A stretch of DNA of 35,770 nt from Gammaproteobacteria bacterium. GTDB taxonomy: Bacteria > Pseudomonadota > Gammaproteobacteria > Steroidobacterales > Steroidobacteraceae. The stretch lies in the NCBI GenBank assembly GCA_016882265.1, contig VGVB01000030.1, positions 1 through 35,770 of the forward strand, in the 5' to 3' direction. Under the pieces are notes generated by a model, which did not search any database, was not told the origin of the DNA, and worked only from the letters and a program-made list of their open reading frames with translations. Shown here piece by piece: positions 18,506-26,637 of this stretch. Position 1 is the stretch's first letter. Each line of letters opens with the position of its first letter. A program made the position numbers and the translations under genes.

Positions 18506-18533
18506 AATATATCAGTATTGACTAATTAAGCAA
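18506..18533 (-). promoter_or_regulatory. Promoter of the ArsR-type repressor gene
   Basis: Read on the - strand: -35 TTGCTT (18533-18528), 16-nt spacer, -10 TATATT (18511-18506). Only six bases separate the -10 from the ATG at 18499, so transcription would begin on or next to the start codon. It overlaps the opposing promoter. Confidence 0.55.
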
Positions 18534-18546
18534 CATCTAATATAAG
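18518..18546 (+). promoter_or_regulatory. Sigma-70 promoter of the DUF2892/RND operon with presumed repressor site
   Basis: -35 TTGACT (18518-18523), 17-nt spacer, -10 TATAAG (18541-18546); both hexamers are near consensus. The interval 18500-18550 is strikingly AT-rich in a GC-rich genome and contains partial dyads (TTG..TAATTA..CAA around 18518-18533). A BigR-type repressor bound here would block both promoters. The exact operator cannot be fixed from sequence. Confidence 0.7.
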
Positions 18547-18586
18547 AAGCCGAGCTGAGCGGCCCCGTGGCAGCCGGAGGTGTGTG

Positions 18587-18787
18587 ATGACGATCGACCG
18601 CGCGGTGCTGGCCTTTGCCGGCACGATGATTCTGGTGAGCCTGCTGCTCGCCATCACCGTCAGCGCCAACTGGTTCTGGCTGACGGCCTTCGTCGGCGCC
18701 AACATGCTGCAGGCCTCGTTCACCGGCTTCTGCCCGCTGGCGATGGTGCTGCGCAGGCTGGGCGTGCAGCCTGGCGCGGCGTTCTGA
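18587..18787 (+). CDS. DUF2892 (YgaP-TM-like) membrane protein
   Basis: 66 aa. The ATG at 18587 follows GGAGG by 6 nt; a GTG one codon earlier is less well placed. Two TM helices are visible (VLAFAGTMILVSLLLAITV and FWLTAFVGANMLQASFTGF). They are joined by a short turn and followed by the conserved CPLAMVLRRLGV tail. This matches the membrane part of E. coli YgaP, where it is fused to a rhodanese and is controlled by the BigR-like YgaV. Here the rhodanese is missing. The pairing with a BigR-type regulator supports a role in sulfide or persulfide handling. The conserved Cys after the second helix is present. Confidence 0.85.
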   Translation: MTIDRAVLAFAGTMILVSLLLAITVSANWFWLTAFVGANMLQASFTGFCPLAMVLRRLGVQPGAAF

Positions 18788-18794
18788 GGGTCCG

Positions 18795-19853
18795 GTGAGC
18801 GTGCCGGCATTCCGGTACGCCACGCTGCTCGGGCTGGCGCTGCTGTGTATGGCGCCGGCCCGGGCGGCGACGCCATTGCCGAGCGAGCGCATTGCGCGCG
18901 CCGCGGTACCGCTGGAGCGCCAGCTCGACGGCACGGTCGAGGCCGTGCAGCACGGCACGATCGCGGCCGAGACCAGCGGCCGCGTGGTCGAGGTGCTCTA
19001 CGATATCGACGATGTGATGCCGGCCGGCGCCGTAATCGTGCGCCTGCGCGGCGTTGAGCAGCGCGCCGGTCTGGCGCGGGCCGAGGCGGAGCTCGCCGAG
19101 GCCAGCAGCCGCAGGGCGGAAGCGCAGCAGCAGTTCGAACGCATCGCCGGATTGCTCGAGCGGCGCCTGGTGTCGCGGCAGCACTTCGATCAGGCCAGCG
19201 CCGATCGCGACGCGGCGGTCGCCCGCGCCGCGGCGGCGGAGGCGGCGCTCGCGGCCGCGCGCGAGGGCGTCCGTCACACGGAAGTCCGCGCACCCTGGGC
19301 CGGCGTGGTGGCGCGCCGGTACGTCGAGGCCGGCGAGGCGGTGCAGCCGGGCACGCCGCTCCTCAGTGCGCTGTCACTGCGCGAGCTGCGCGTCAGCGCG
19401 GACCTGCCGCGCAGCCTCGCCGCAACCGTGCGCGCGCGGCGGCGCGCCGCGGTCTATGCCGGCGACCGGCGCATCGAGGCAACGCGCGTGACCCTGGCGC
19501 CGCAGGCGGCGCCGGACAGCGAGACCTTCCGCGTCCGGCTCGAGCTGCCGGCGGAGACTCCCGACCTGTATCCCGGCATGCTGGTCAAGGCCGCCTTCGT
19601 CGTCGGCGAGAGCGAGCGCCTGACGATTCCGGCCGCCGCGCTGGTCGAGCGCGGCGAGCTGCGTTCAGTGTACGTGCAGGGCGACGACGGCCGGGTGCGG
19701 CTGCGCCAGGTGCGCATCGGGCAGCGCTTCGGCGACCGTCTCGAAGTGCTGGCCGGGCTGAACTCCGGTGAGCGCGTGGTGACCGACCCGCCCGCGGCGC
19801 TGCAGCACCTGCGGACCACGAACGAACCACCGGCCGGCGCCGTGCGGCGATGA
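18795..19853 (+). CDS. RND efflux periplasmic adaptor (membrane fusion protein)
   Basis: 352 aa. The GTG start at 18795 follows GAGGG by 4 nt, and the gene lies 7 nt after the DUF2892 stop. A signal peptide (YATLLGLALLCMAPARA) has no lipid-attachment Cys. It is followed by a half lipoyl motif (GTIAAETSGRVVEVLYDIDDVMPAGAVIVRL), an alpha-hairpin rich in Ala/Glu/Arg (about 90-165), the second lipoyl half (VRAPWAGVVARRYVEAGEAVQPGTPLL), a beta-barrel (LYPGMLVKAAFVVGE) and a membrane-proximal domain. Adaptors link an RND pump to an outer-membrane TolC-type channel; no such channel gene is in the window. The stop overlaps the pump start (ATGA). Confidence 0.92.
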   Translation: MSVPAFRYATLLGLALLCMAPARAATPLPSERIARAAVPLERQLDGTVEAVQHGTIAAETSGRVVEVLYDIDDVMPAGAVIVRLRGVEQRAGLARAEAELAEASSRRAEAQQQFERIAGLLERRLVSRQHFDQASADRDAAVARAAAAEAALAAAREGVRHTEVRAPWAGVVARRYVEAGEAVQPGTPLLSALSLRELRVSADLPRSLAATVRARRRAAVYAGDRRIEATRVTLAPQAAPDSETFRVRLELPAETPDLYPGMLVKAAFVVGESERLTIPAAALVERGELRSVYVQGDDGRVRLRQVRIGQRFGDRLEVLAGLNSGERVVTDPPAALQHLRTTNEPPAGAVRR

Positions 19854-22800
19854 ACGCCGCGCCGCAGCCCGGCCTGAGCGGGCGCGTGGCCCGCGCCTTC
19901 CAGAACAGCGAGCTGACCCCGCTGTTGGCGCTCACCGCGCTGCTGCTCGGCGCGTTCGCCGTACTGGTCACGCCGCGCGAGGAAGAGCCGCAGATCGACG
20001 TGACGATGAGCAACGTGATCGTGCCGTTTCCGGGGGCGAGCGCCGCGCAGGTCGAGAACCTGGTCGCGTCGAAGATGGAGCAGGTGCTCGGCGAGATCGA
20101 GGGCGTCGAGCACATCTACTCGGTATCCCGGCCCGGCGTCGCGGTGCTGACCGTGCAGTTCGAGGTCGGCGAGCAGCGTGCCGATGCGATCGTGCGCCTG
20201 TACAACGCCGTGTACTCGAACCGTGACTGGCGGCCGGCGGGGCTCGGCGTGCTCGAACCGCTGATCCGCCCGAAGGGCATCGACGACGTGCCGGTGCTGG
20301 CGCTGACGCTGTGGACCCGCGACCCCGGGCGCAGTGCGCACGAGCTGGCCCGGGTGGCGCACACGCTGGAGACGGAAATCCAGCGCGTGCCCGGCACCCG
20401 CAACGTCTACACGATCGGCGCTCCGGACGATACGGTCCACGTGGAACTGGATCCGCAGCGGCTCGCCGGCCATGGCCTGACCGCACTCGGGCTGGTCAGC
20501 GCATTGCAGGCTGCCAACGTGGTCCGCCATGCCGGCGAACTCACCGCGGCGGGCGGTGTGACGCCGCTGCAGGCCGGCAGCTTCCTCGCCCGGCGGGACG
20601 AGGTCGCCGGACTCGTCGTCGCGCTGCACGACGGCCGGCCGGTGTACCTCGAGGACGTCGCCAGCGTGCGCGCCGGGCCGGACCAGCCCGAGCAGTACGT
20701 GAAGTTCGGGGCCGGCGCGGCCGCGGCGCAGCGTGGCATCGATCTCACCGGCGACGCGCCGGCGGTGACGATCGCCGTGTCGAAGCAGCCGGGCCGCAAC
20801 GCGATCGATGTCACCGACGAAGTGCTGCGCCGGCTGCACTGGCTGCGCGACACGCACATTCCGGACGGCGTCGAAGTCACGGTCACGCGCAACTACGGCG
20901 CAACCGCCAACGACAAGGCGGTCAGGCTGATCCAGAAGCTGCTGCTGGCGACCGCATCGGTCGTCGTGCTGGTCGCGTTCGCGGTCGGCTGGCGCGAGGC
21001 GGTCGTGGTCGGCGCCGCGGTGGTCGTGACGCTGGCGGCGACGCTGTTCGCCTCCTGGGCCTGGGGCTTCACGATCAACCGCGTGTCGCTGTTCGCGCTG
21101 ATCTTCGCGATCGGTATCCTGGTGGACGACGCGATCGTCGTGGTCGAGAACATCCACCGGCATCTCGCCGCCGGCGGCGGGGTGCCGGACGAGATCGTGC
21201 CGAGCGCGGTCGACGAGGTCGGCGGGCCGACGATTCTGGCGACCTTCACCGTCATCGCGGCACTGCTGCCGATGGCTTTCGTCAGCGGCCTGATGGGCCC
21301 GTACATGGCGCCGATCCCGATCAACGCCAGCATGGGCATGCTGATCTCGCTGGCGGTCGCGCTGGTGTTCACGCCGTGGTTCGCGCGCCGCCTGTTGGGC
21401 CATGCGCAGGCCGGCGGCGCAGGGCACACCGCCGTGGCGGTCTGGCTCGAGCGGCTGGCGCCGCGCCTGCTCGGGCCCTTCCTGCAGGGTGAGGACGCGC
21501 GCCGCCGGCGGCACCGGCTGTACGCGGGCACGCTGCTCGCGATCGTGCTGGCGGTCGCGCTGGTCGGCGTGCAGTGGGTCGTGCTGAAGATGCTGCCGTT
21601 CGACAACAAGTCGGAGTTCCAGGTCGTCGTCGACCTGCCCGAGGGCACGGCGCTGGAGTCCACGCTGCGCGTGCTCGATGAGCTGGCCGCGGCGGTCGCG
21701 GAGCTGCCGGAGGTCAGCGACTATCAGGTCTATGCGGGCACGGCGGCGCCGATCAATTTCAACGGCCTCGTGCGCCAGTACTACCTGCGCAGCGGGCCGC
21801 ACGTCGGCGACCTCCAGGTCGGGCTGGTCGATCGCCACCAGCGCCGCCGCCAGAGTCACGACATTGCGCTCGCGATCCGTCCGCGCCTGGCGGAAATCGG
21901 CGCGCGCTCAGGCGCGGCGGTGCAGGTGGTCGAAGTACCGCCAGGCCCGCCGGTGCTGGCGCCGATCGTCGCCGAGCTGTATGGGCCGTTGCATGACGCG
22001 ACCCGCGAGCTGGCGCTGCGGGTACGCGAACTGTTCGCCGCGACACCGGGTATCGTCGACATCGACACCAGCGTCGAAGCCCCGGCGCCGCGCACTATCA
22101 TCGAAATCGACCGCAGCAAGGCTGCGCTGCACGGCGTCAGCCAGCAGGCGATCGCCGACACGCTGGCGCTCGCCCTGTCCGGCTACGACGCCACCTACCT
22201 GCGCGCGGGCCAGGAGCGCTATCCGGTGCCGGTGCGGCTGGAGGCGCCGGTCGCGACCAAGGCCGACCTCGGCGAGCTGCTCGCGCTGGAAGTGCCGGCG
22301 GCGGCTGGGGGCGCCGTGCCGCTGGCGGACCTGGTCGCGGTGCGGGAATCGGGCTGGGACCGCGCGATCCACCACAAGGACCTGCAGCCGGTCGTCTACG
22401 TCACCGGCGACATGGCCGGTCGGGTCGACAGCCCGCTGTACGGGATGTTCGGCATTGCCAGCCGGCTCGCCGACCACGAGCCGCAGGTTGAGCGACGCTG
22501 GTTCTCCGCTCCGGCCGACATCCGCGGCTTCGCGCTGAAATGGGACGGTGAATGGCAGATTACCTGGGAGACCTTCCGCGACATGGGCCTCGCCTACGCG
22601 GTCGGGCTGGTGCTGATCTACCTGCTGGTCGTCGCGCAGTTCCGCTCGTACGCGGTGCCGCTGGTCATCATGGCGCCAATCCCGCTGACCATCATCGGCG
22701 TGCTGCCCGGCCACGCGCTGCTCGGCGCGGAGTTCACCGCGACCTCGATGATCGGCATGATCGCGCTGGCCGGCATCATCGTGCGCAACTCGATCCTGCT

Positions 22801-23062
22801 CGTCGACTTCATCAATCTCGAGACTGCCGCCGGCCGGGAGCTGGCCGCCGCGATCGTGCACGCGGTGGCGGTGCGCGCCCGGCCGATCGCGCTGACCGGA
22901 CTCGCGGCGATGGCCGGCGCATTCTTCATCCTCGACGACCCGATCTTCAACGGCCTGGCGATCGCGCTGATCTTCGGCATCCTGGTGTCGACGCTGCTGA
23001 CGCTGGTGGTGATTCCGATTCTCTACTACGGCTACCTGCGCCGGCGCGGATTCGCGCCCTGA
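19850..23062 (+). CDS. RND-family efflux pump
   Basis: 1070 aa, start ATG overlapping the adaptor stop by 4 bp. It has twelve TM helices in two repeats with large periplasmic loops. TM1 is followed by EEEPQIDVTMSNVIVPFPGASAAQVENLV, and TM4 is GILVDDAIVVVENIHRHL with the paired Asp of the proton relay. The second half includes SMIGMIALAGIIVRNSILLVDFINLE and MAGAFFILDDPIFNGLAIALIFGILVSTLLTLVVIPILYY. The loop and TM pattern suit the HAE1-like or uncharacterised branch that often accompanies DUF2892 and ArsR/BigR genes. A CzcA-type metal substrate cannot be excluded. Control by the adjacent repressor suggests export of a toxic sulfur species or of something it induces; the substrate is unknown. 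Confidence 0.92.
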   Translation: MNAAPQPGLSGRVARAFQNSELTPLLALTALLLGAFAVLVTPREEEPQIDVTMSNVIVPFPGASAAQVENLVASKMEQVLGEIEGVEHIYSVSRPGVAVLTVQFEVGEQRADAIVRLYNAVYSNRDWRPAGLGVLEPLIRPKGIDDVPVLALTLWTRDPGRSAHELARVAHTLETEIQRVPGTRNVYTIGAPDDTVHVELDPQRLAGHGLTALGLVSALQAANVVRHAGELTAAGGVTPLQAGSFLARRDEVAGLVVALHDGRPVYLEDVASVRAGPDQPEQYVKFGAGAAAAQRGIDLTGDAPAVTIAVSKQPGRNAIDVTDEVLRRLHWLRDTHIPDGVEVTVTRNYGATANDKAVRLIQKLLLATASVVVLVAFAVGWREAVVVGAAVVVTLAATLFASWAWGFTINRVSLFALIFAIGILVDDAIVVVENIHRHLAAGGGVPDEIVPSAVDEVGGPTILATFTVIAALLPMAFVSGLMGPYMAPIPINASMGMLISLAVALVFTPWFARRLLGHAQAGGAGHTAVAVWLERLAPRLLGPFLQGEDARRRRHRLYAGTLLAIVLAVALVGVQWVVLKMLPFDNKSEFQVVVDLPEGTALESTLRVLDELAAAVAELPEVSDYQVYAGTAAPINFNGLVRQYYLRSGPHVGDLQVGLVDRHQRRRQSHDIALAIRPRLAEIGARSGAAVQVVEVPPGPPVLAPIVAELYGPLHDATRELALRVRELFAATPGIVDIDTSVEAPAPRTIIEIDRSKAALHGVSQQAIADTLALALSGYDATYLRAGQERYPVPVRLEAPVATKADLGELLALEVPAAAGGAVPLADLVAVRESGWDRAIHHKDLQPVVYVTGDMAGRVDSPLYGMFGIASRLADHEPQVERRWFSAPADIRGFALKWDGEWQITWETFRDMGLAYAVGLVLIYLLVVAQFRSYAVPLVIMAPIPLTIIGVLPGHALLGAEFTATSMIGMIALAGIIVRNSILLVDFINLETAAGRELAAAIVHAVAVRARPIALTGLAAMAGAFFILDDPIFNGLAIALIFGILVSTLLTLVVIPILYYGYLRRRGFAP

Positions 23063-23066
23063 TGGT

Positions 23067-23960
23067 TCAGGTCCGTGACGCCTCGAAGATGCTCTGGACC
23101 GACTGGTCCATCGTTTCATCGAACGCGGCATCGGTAAGCTGCGCGGTCAGGCCCTCGACCAGCGCGCGCGAGAAGCTGGCGATCATGCCGTGCTGCCGCG
23201 CGAGGCGCCGGTTGGCCTCGGCGCGACTGTAGCCGCCGGACAGCGCGACGACGCGCAGCACGCGCGGGTGCGTGATGCACGCCGCGTACAGGTTGTCCTG
23301 CTCGGGCAGTGTCAGCTTCAGCATCACCGTCTGCTGCGGCGGGAGCGCGTTCAGCCCGGCCATGATGCCGGCCTCGAGCAGCTGCTCCGCGCCGGCCTTG
23401 TCCGGGCACCTGATGTCCACTTCCGGCTCGATGATCGGCACCAGTCCGGCGGCGCAGATCTGCCCGCCGATCGCGAACTGCTGCTGCACGATGGCGGTGA
23501 CGCCGGCCGGATTCGCCTGCTTGATCACCGAGCGCATCTTGGTGCCGAAGATGCGCATGTCGCGCGCTTTCGCCAGCAGCGCGTCGAGCGCCGGCATCGG
23601 CTTCATCAACTGGACGCCGTCCTGCTCCTCGGCCAGGCCTTTGTCGACTTTGAGGATCGGCACAATGCGTTTGACGTTCCACAGATAGTCGGCGGTCGGC
23701 TGGCCCTGGATGTCGCGGTCCATCGTATTCTCGAACAGGATCGCGGCGAGGATGCGGTCGCCGTTGAACGCCGGGGTCGTGATGATGCGCGTGCGCATCC
23801 GGTGGACCAGCACGTACATCTCCTCGTCGCCGGACCAGGCGTCGGCGGCGAGCCCGTACTGCTGCAGGGCCTTCGGCGTGCTGCCGCCGCTCTGGTCGAG
23901 GGCGGCGATGAAGCCATCCTGGGTGCGCATCTTGCGCTGCTGCTGTTCGCTGCGGTTCAC
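23067..23960 (-). CDS. fda: Class I fructose-bisphosphate aldolase
   Basis: 297 aa, ATG start. The protein has the short bacterial class I form (about 296 aa, as in Staphylococcus carnosus Fda). Recognisable segments are DGFIAALDQSGGSTPKALQQYG, the phosphate-binding SGGYSRAEANRRL, and VMLKLTLPEQDN, which carries the presumed Schiff-base lysine. VPIIEPEVDI and GTKMRSVIKQANPAGV also belong to the family. It cleaves fructose 1,6-bisphosphate to dihydroxyacetone phosphate and glyceraldehyde 3-phosphate without a metal ion. The 3' end lies 4 bp from the RND pump stop (convergent). There is no glycolytic neighbour; the genes to its right read the same way after a 98-bp gap. Confidence 0.9.
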   Translation of the reverse strand: MNRSEQQQRKMRTQDGFIAALDQSGGSTPKALQQYGLAADAWSGDEEMYVLVHRMRTRIITTPAFNGDRILAAILFENTMDRDIQGQPTADYLWNVKRIVPILKVDKGLAEEQDGVQLMKPMPALDALLAKARDMRIFGTKMRSVIKQANPAGVTAIVQQQFAIGGQICAAGLVPIIEPEVDIRCPDKAGAEQLLEAGIMAGLNALPPQQTVMLKLTLPEQDNLYAACITHPRVLRVVALSGGYSRAEANRRLARQHGMIASFSRALVEGLTAQLTDAAFDETMDQSVQSIFEASRT

Positions 23961-24058
23961 GTCAGACCTCGGTGCTGCTGCGCTGGAACTGGGGTGCCGA
24001 TTCTAGCAACCGGCGCCGGCCGGACCAATCGCGGCCGGCGTGCAGTGCGGCACGCGGC

Positions 24059-24793
24059 TCAGCGCGTTGCGGCTTGCGGTGCCGCGGCCGCGGCGATCAG
24101 CAGCGGAATGGCCGGGTCGAGCACGAGGTACAGCCGCTTGGCATCGTCCGGCGTCATGAACAGCGTGACGCGGGTCGCGACCGGCTCGCGCGCCAGCCAG
24201 TGCCGGAAGCCCGACCAGCCCTCGTCGAAGCGGAAACGCAGCCGGCGCAGCCGGCTCTGCCAGTCGGTCGCGACCGGTTCACCGCGGATGACCAGGTCGA
24301 GATCCGGCTGGAAGTGCAGCCGGTACACCGGCGGGATGCCGGCGAAGGTCCGCTCGCGGAATGCGGTCAGTGATTCCGCCAGCGACAGCGGTTTCGCTGG
24401 CGCCGCGCCGTCCCCGCTGCCCGGCGCATCCCCGGCGCCGACCACCGTCGTCGTCTCCTGCCCCGCCTGCGGCGGATGAATCACCGGCCGGTCCGGTTCC
24501 TCGACCTCGGACTCCAGCGTGAAGGACAGCCCCGGCCACACCGGATTGCCGGCGCCCTGCAGGCGCGACTGCCCGAGCAGCGTCGCCTGCAGCGGGAAGC
24601 GCCGCAGTGTGACGCCGAGCAGACGCAGGTCGAGGGCCTGCGCGCCGAGGTCGAGCACGAGGTAGAACTTCTGTGACTTCGCGACCCGCACTTCTTCCTG
24701 CAGGTAATAGGAGCGCGCGGCCGGCTGAGCCACGGCGCCGCCGGCGAGTGCACCGAGCGCCAGGGTCGCGACCACAGGCAGCAGCGGGCGCAT
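24059..24793 (-). CDS. Exported protein of unknown function next to L,D-transpeptidase
   Basis: 244 aa. The ATG at 24793 shares one base with the stop of the upstream gene (TGATG), so this start is preferred over longer readings in frame with the neighbour. A signal peptide (MRPLLPVVATLALGALAGGAVAQ) precedes a domain with alternating hydrophobic strands (SQKFYLVLDLGAQALDLRLLGVTLRRFPL). A variable Gly/Ala/Pro-rich insert follows. The C-terminal part is RLHFQPDLDLVIRGEP and RVTLFMTPDDAKRLYLVLDPAIPLLIAAA. The N- and C-terminal strands both contain a YLVLD motif, perhaps a duplicated fold. No family is recognised. Translation coupling to the transpeptidase argues for an accessory role in the same envelope process. 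Confidence 0.72.
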   Translation of the reverse strand: MRPLLPVVATLALGALAGGAVAQPAARSYYLQEEVRVAKSQKFYLVLDLGAQALDLRLLGVTLRRFPLQATLLGQSRLQGAGNPVWPGLSFTLESEVEEPDRPVIHPPQAGQETTTVVGAGDAPGSGDGAAPAKPLSLAESLTAFRERTFAGIPPVYRLHFQPDLDLVIRGEPVATDWQSRLRRLRFRFDEGWSGFRHWLAREPVATRVTLFMTPDDAKRLYLVLDPAIPLLIAAAAAPQAATR

Positions 24794-25518
24794 CAGAACA
24801 ACAGTACGTAAGCGCCGACCGGCGCCGTCCGGAACACCGTCTCGAGATCCTGATCGCCCAGACGGATGCAGCCGTGCGTGACCGGCCGCCCGAGGTAACG
24901 CTGGTACAGCGTGCCGTGGATCATGTAGCCGTCGCCGAGGTACAGCGCATAGTCGCCGAGCGTGACGCGGTCGATGCGTTCGCTCCAGCGCTTCGGCAGC
25001 GGCGCGCCTTCCTCGACGAAGGCCCAGTCGGGCTTGGTCCAGACCGGGTCCTTCTTCTTCTCGCGGATCCGGCGCACGCCGCGCGGCGTATCGAAGATCC
25101 ACTCCTTGCCGGTACGCGGATCACGCAGGATCGCGCCGGTGCCCGCGGAACAGACGGTCGCGAGCAACTGGGTGCCATTGCGCCACAGCGACAGCCGGTT
25201 CTCGACCACATCCACCGTCAGGTAGACACCCTTCGGCCGCACCTGGGTCAGCGCTTTCTCGAGGCCGGCCAGCGCTTTGGGCGTCGGTTCCGTGCCCGGC
25301 AGCTCCGGCAGTGCCGCAGCCGAAGCCGGCTGATAAGCATAGCCGCCGAGCCAGACCGCGAGCCCGAGCAGGCTGCCGAGCAGGACCAGTCCCAGCCCGG
25401 CGCACAGCGCGATCCGGGTCCAGCGTCGCGGCAACGGCAGCGGGCCCGGTTCACCGGCGGTTGCGTCCGGCGCCGCTGCGGTGGCCGTGACCGGCGTCAG
25501 TTCCGCGTCCTGTTCCAT
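24793..25518 (-). CDS. L,D-transpeptidase (YkuD family), membrane-anchored
   Basis: 241 aa from the ATG at 25518, which lies 13 nt after the upstream stop. An earlier start at 25563 would overlap that gene by 31 bp and is less likely. A cytoplasmic Pro/Ala-rich head is followed by a TM helix (IALCAGLGLVLLGSLLGLAVWL) and a YkuD domain from about residue 95: TVDVVENRLSLWRNG, GYMIHGTLYQRYLGRPVTHGCIRLG. The His of IHG and the Cys of THGCIRL are the catalytic pair. These enzymes form 3-3 cross-links in peptidoglycan or attach outer-membrane proteins to it. The membrane-anchored form and the tandem second transpeptidase suggest a dedicated wall-modification unit. Confidence 0.9.
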   Translation of the reverse strand: MEQDAELTPVTATAAAPDATAGEPGPLPLPRRWTRIALCAGLGLVLLGSLLGLAVWLGGYAYQPASAAALPELPGTEPTPKALAGLEKALTQVRPKGVYLTVDVVENRLSLWRNGTQLLATVCSAGTGAILRDPRTGKEWIFDTPRGVRRIREKKKDPVWTKPDWAFVEEGAPLPKRWSERIDRVTLGDYALYLGDGYMIHGTLYQRYLGRPVTHGCIRLGDQDLETVFRTAPVGAYVLLF

Positions 25519-25531
25519 GCGGGCCGGCGTT

Positions 25532-26608
25532 TTAATCGCCGGGGAAGCGCGCCGCGCCGACAATCGTCACCGGTGTGCCGGCGCGCACCAGCCCGAACAG
25601 CCGGTCCATGTCTGCATTGCGCAGTGCGACGCAACCGTCGGTCCAGTTGGTGCCTTTGCCGCCCTCGCCGTGAATCTCGATCAGGCCGCCGGGGCTGCGA
25701 GCCCGGACGTGCCCGTTGCGGCGCGCCGTCCGGAACTGCTCGACGTCATCGGCGGTCGGGTAATTGAGCGGCAGGGCCTTGTAGAAGCGGCTGCGGTGCT
25801 TCAGGTCGGTGATGTGATACTGGCCCTCGGGCGTGGCCGCATCGCCGGCGGCGAGCTTGTCGTTGAAGCCGTTGCGGCCGAACTCGGCTTTGAATGAGGC
25901 CACGACCCGTGGGCCCTCGACGACCACGAGGCGGTGGTTCAGTTTCTCGACCAGGATCGCGGTGCCGCCGGATGCAAGCGTCTGGTCCACCCAGAGCTGC
26001 CAGCGCCGGCGATTGGCCGGGTCGTGCAGGCGCGCGACCCGCTTGCCGAGCACTTCCTCGGCGGCATCCAGCGCCATCGCGGCTTCGGGCAGCCGCGCTT
26101 CGAGGACGGCCAGATTCCCCTGCTGCTCGGCCACGGCCAGTTCATCGAGTGCGATCTCAGTTCGCCGGTAGGCACGCTGCACGCCGCGATCGCCCTTCAG
26201 CGCGGTGACCTCGGGCTCCAGTTCGGCGAGTCGTGCAGCGAGTTCCAGCCGCTGCGCTGCGCCGGCATCGAGCCGGTCCTGGATGATCCGGCGAGCGGTG
26301 TCGAGCGCGGCCGTGGCGGTGGCCTCGAGTTCGAGGGCCACCTCACGGATGCGTTCGTTGGTCTGCAGGCGGATCAGCCTGGCCCGTTCCTCGGCCACCA
26401 GCCGATCCAGAATCCGGACCAGCATGCTGGCCCGCGCCATTTCGGCGGGGGCCAGCACACCAGCTTCGGAACGCGCCGCGACGAGCGACGCGCGGGCCCT
26501 GGCGATGGCTGTCTCCGGCAGTGCGGCCGGATGCTGTACCAGCCAGACGAGCACTCCGGCCGCGCCGAGGGTCAGGCCCCCGGTGGCCAGCCAGAATGAA
26601 CGCCGCAA
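25532..26608 (-). CDS. Second L,D-transpeptidase with coiled-coil stalk
   Basis: 358 aa, apparently from a TTG codon at 26608 (no ATG or GTG suits the frame nearby). An uncleaved signal anchor (FWLATGGLTLGAAGVLVWLVQ) leads into a helical coiled-coil stalk (about 40-190, Ala/Leu/Glu/Arg-rich). The YkuD domain (about 205-358) has HRLVVVEGPRVVASFKAEFGRNG, TPEGQYHITDLKHRSRF and IEIHGEGGKGTNWTDGCVALRN. This is the NWTDGCVAL form typical of proteobacterial YafK-like enzymes, with the catalytic Cys in DGC. The stalk would hold the active site away from the membrane. It lies 29 bp after the coiled-coil lipoprotein gene. Confidence 0.88.
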   Translation of the reverse strand: MRRSFWLATGGLTLGAAGVLVWLVQHPAALPETAIARARASLVAARSEAGVLAPAEMARASMLVRILDRLVAEERARLIRLQTNERIREVALELEATATAALDTARRIIQDRLDAGAAQRLELAARLAELEPEVTALKGDRGVQRAYRRTEIALDELAVAEQQGNLAVLEARLPEAAMALDAAEEVLGKRVARLHDPANRRRWQLWVDQTLASGGTAILVEKLNHRLVVVEGPRVVASFKAEFGRNGFNDKLAAGDAATPEGQYHITDLKHRSRFYKALPLNYPTADDVEQFRTARRNGHVRARSPGGLIEIHGEGGKGTNWTDGCVALRNADMDRLFGLVRAGTPVTIVGAARFPGD

Positions 26609-26637
26609 TCGCGTCGGGGCCCCTGCTCAGGCCGCGA

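Noticed and set aside
19454..21859. 801-codon - strand frame opposite the adaptor and RND pump
   Set aside because: Antisense shadow, rich in Arg, His, Asp and Gln, with no recognisable family.
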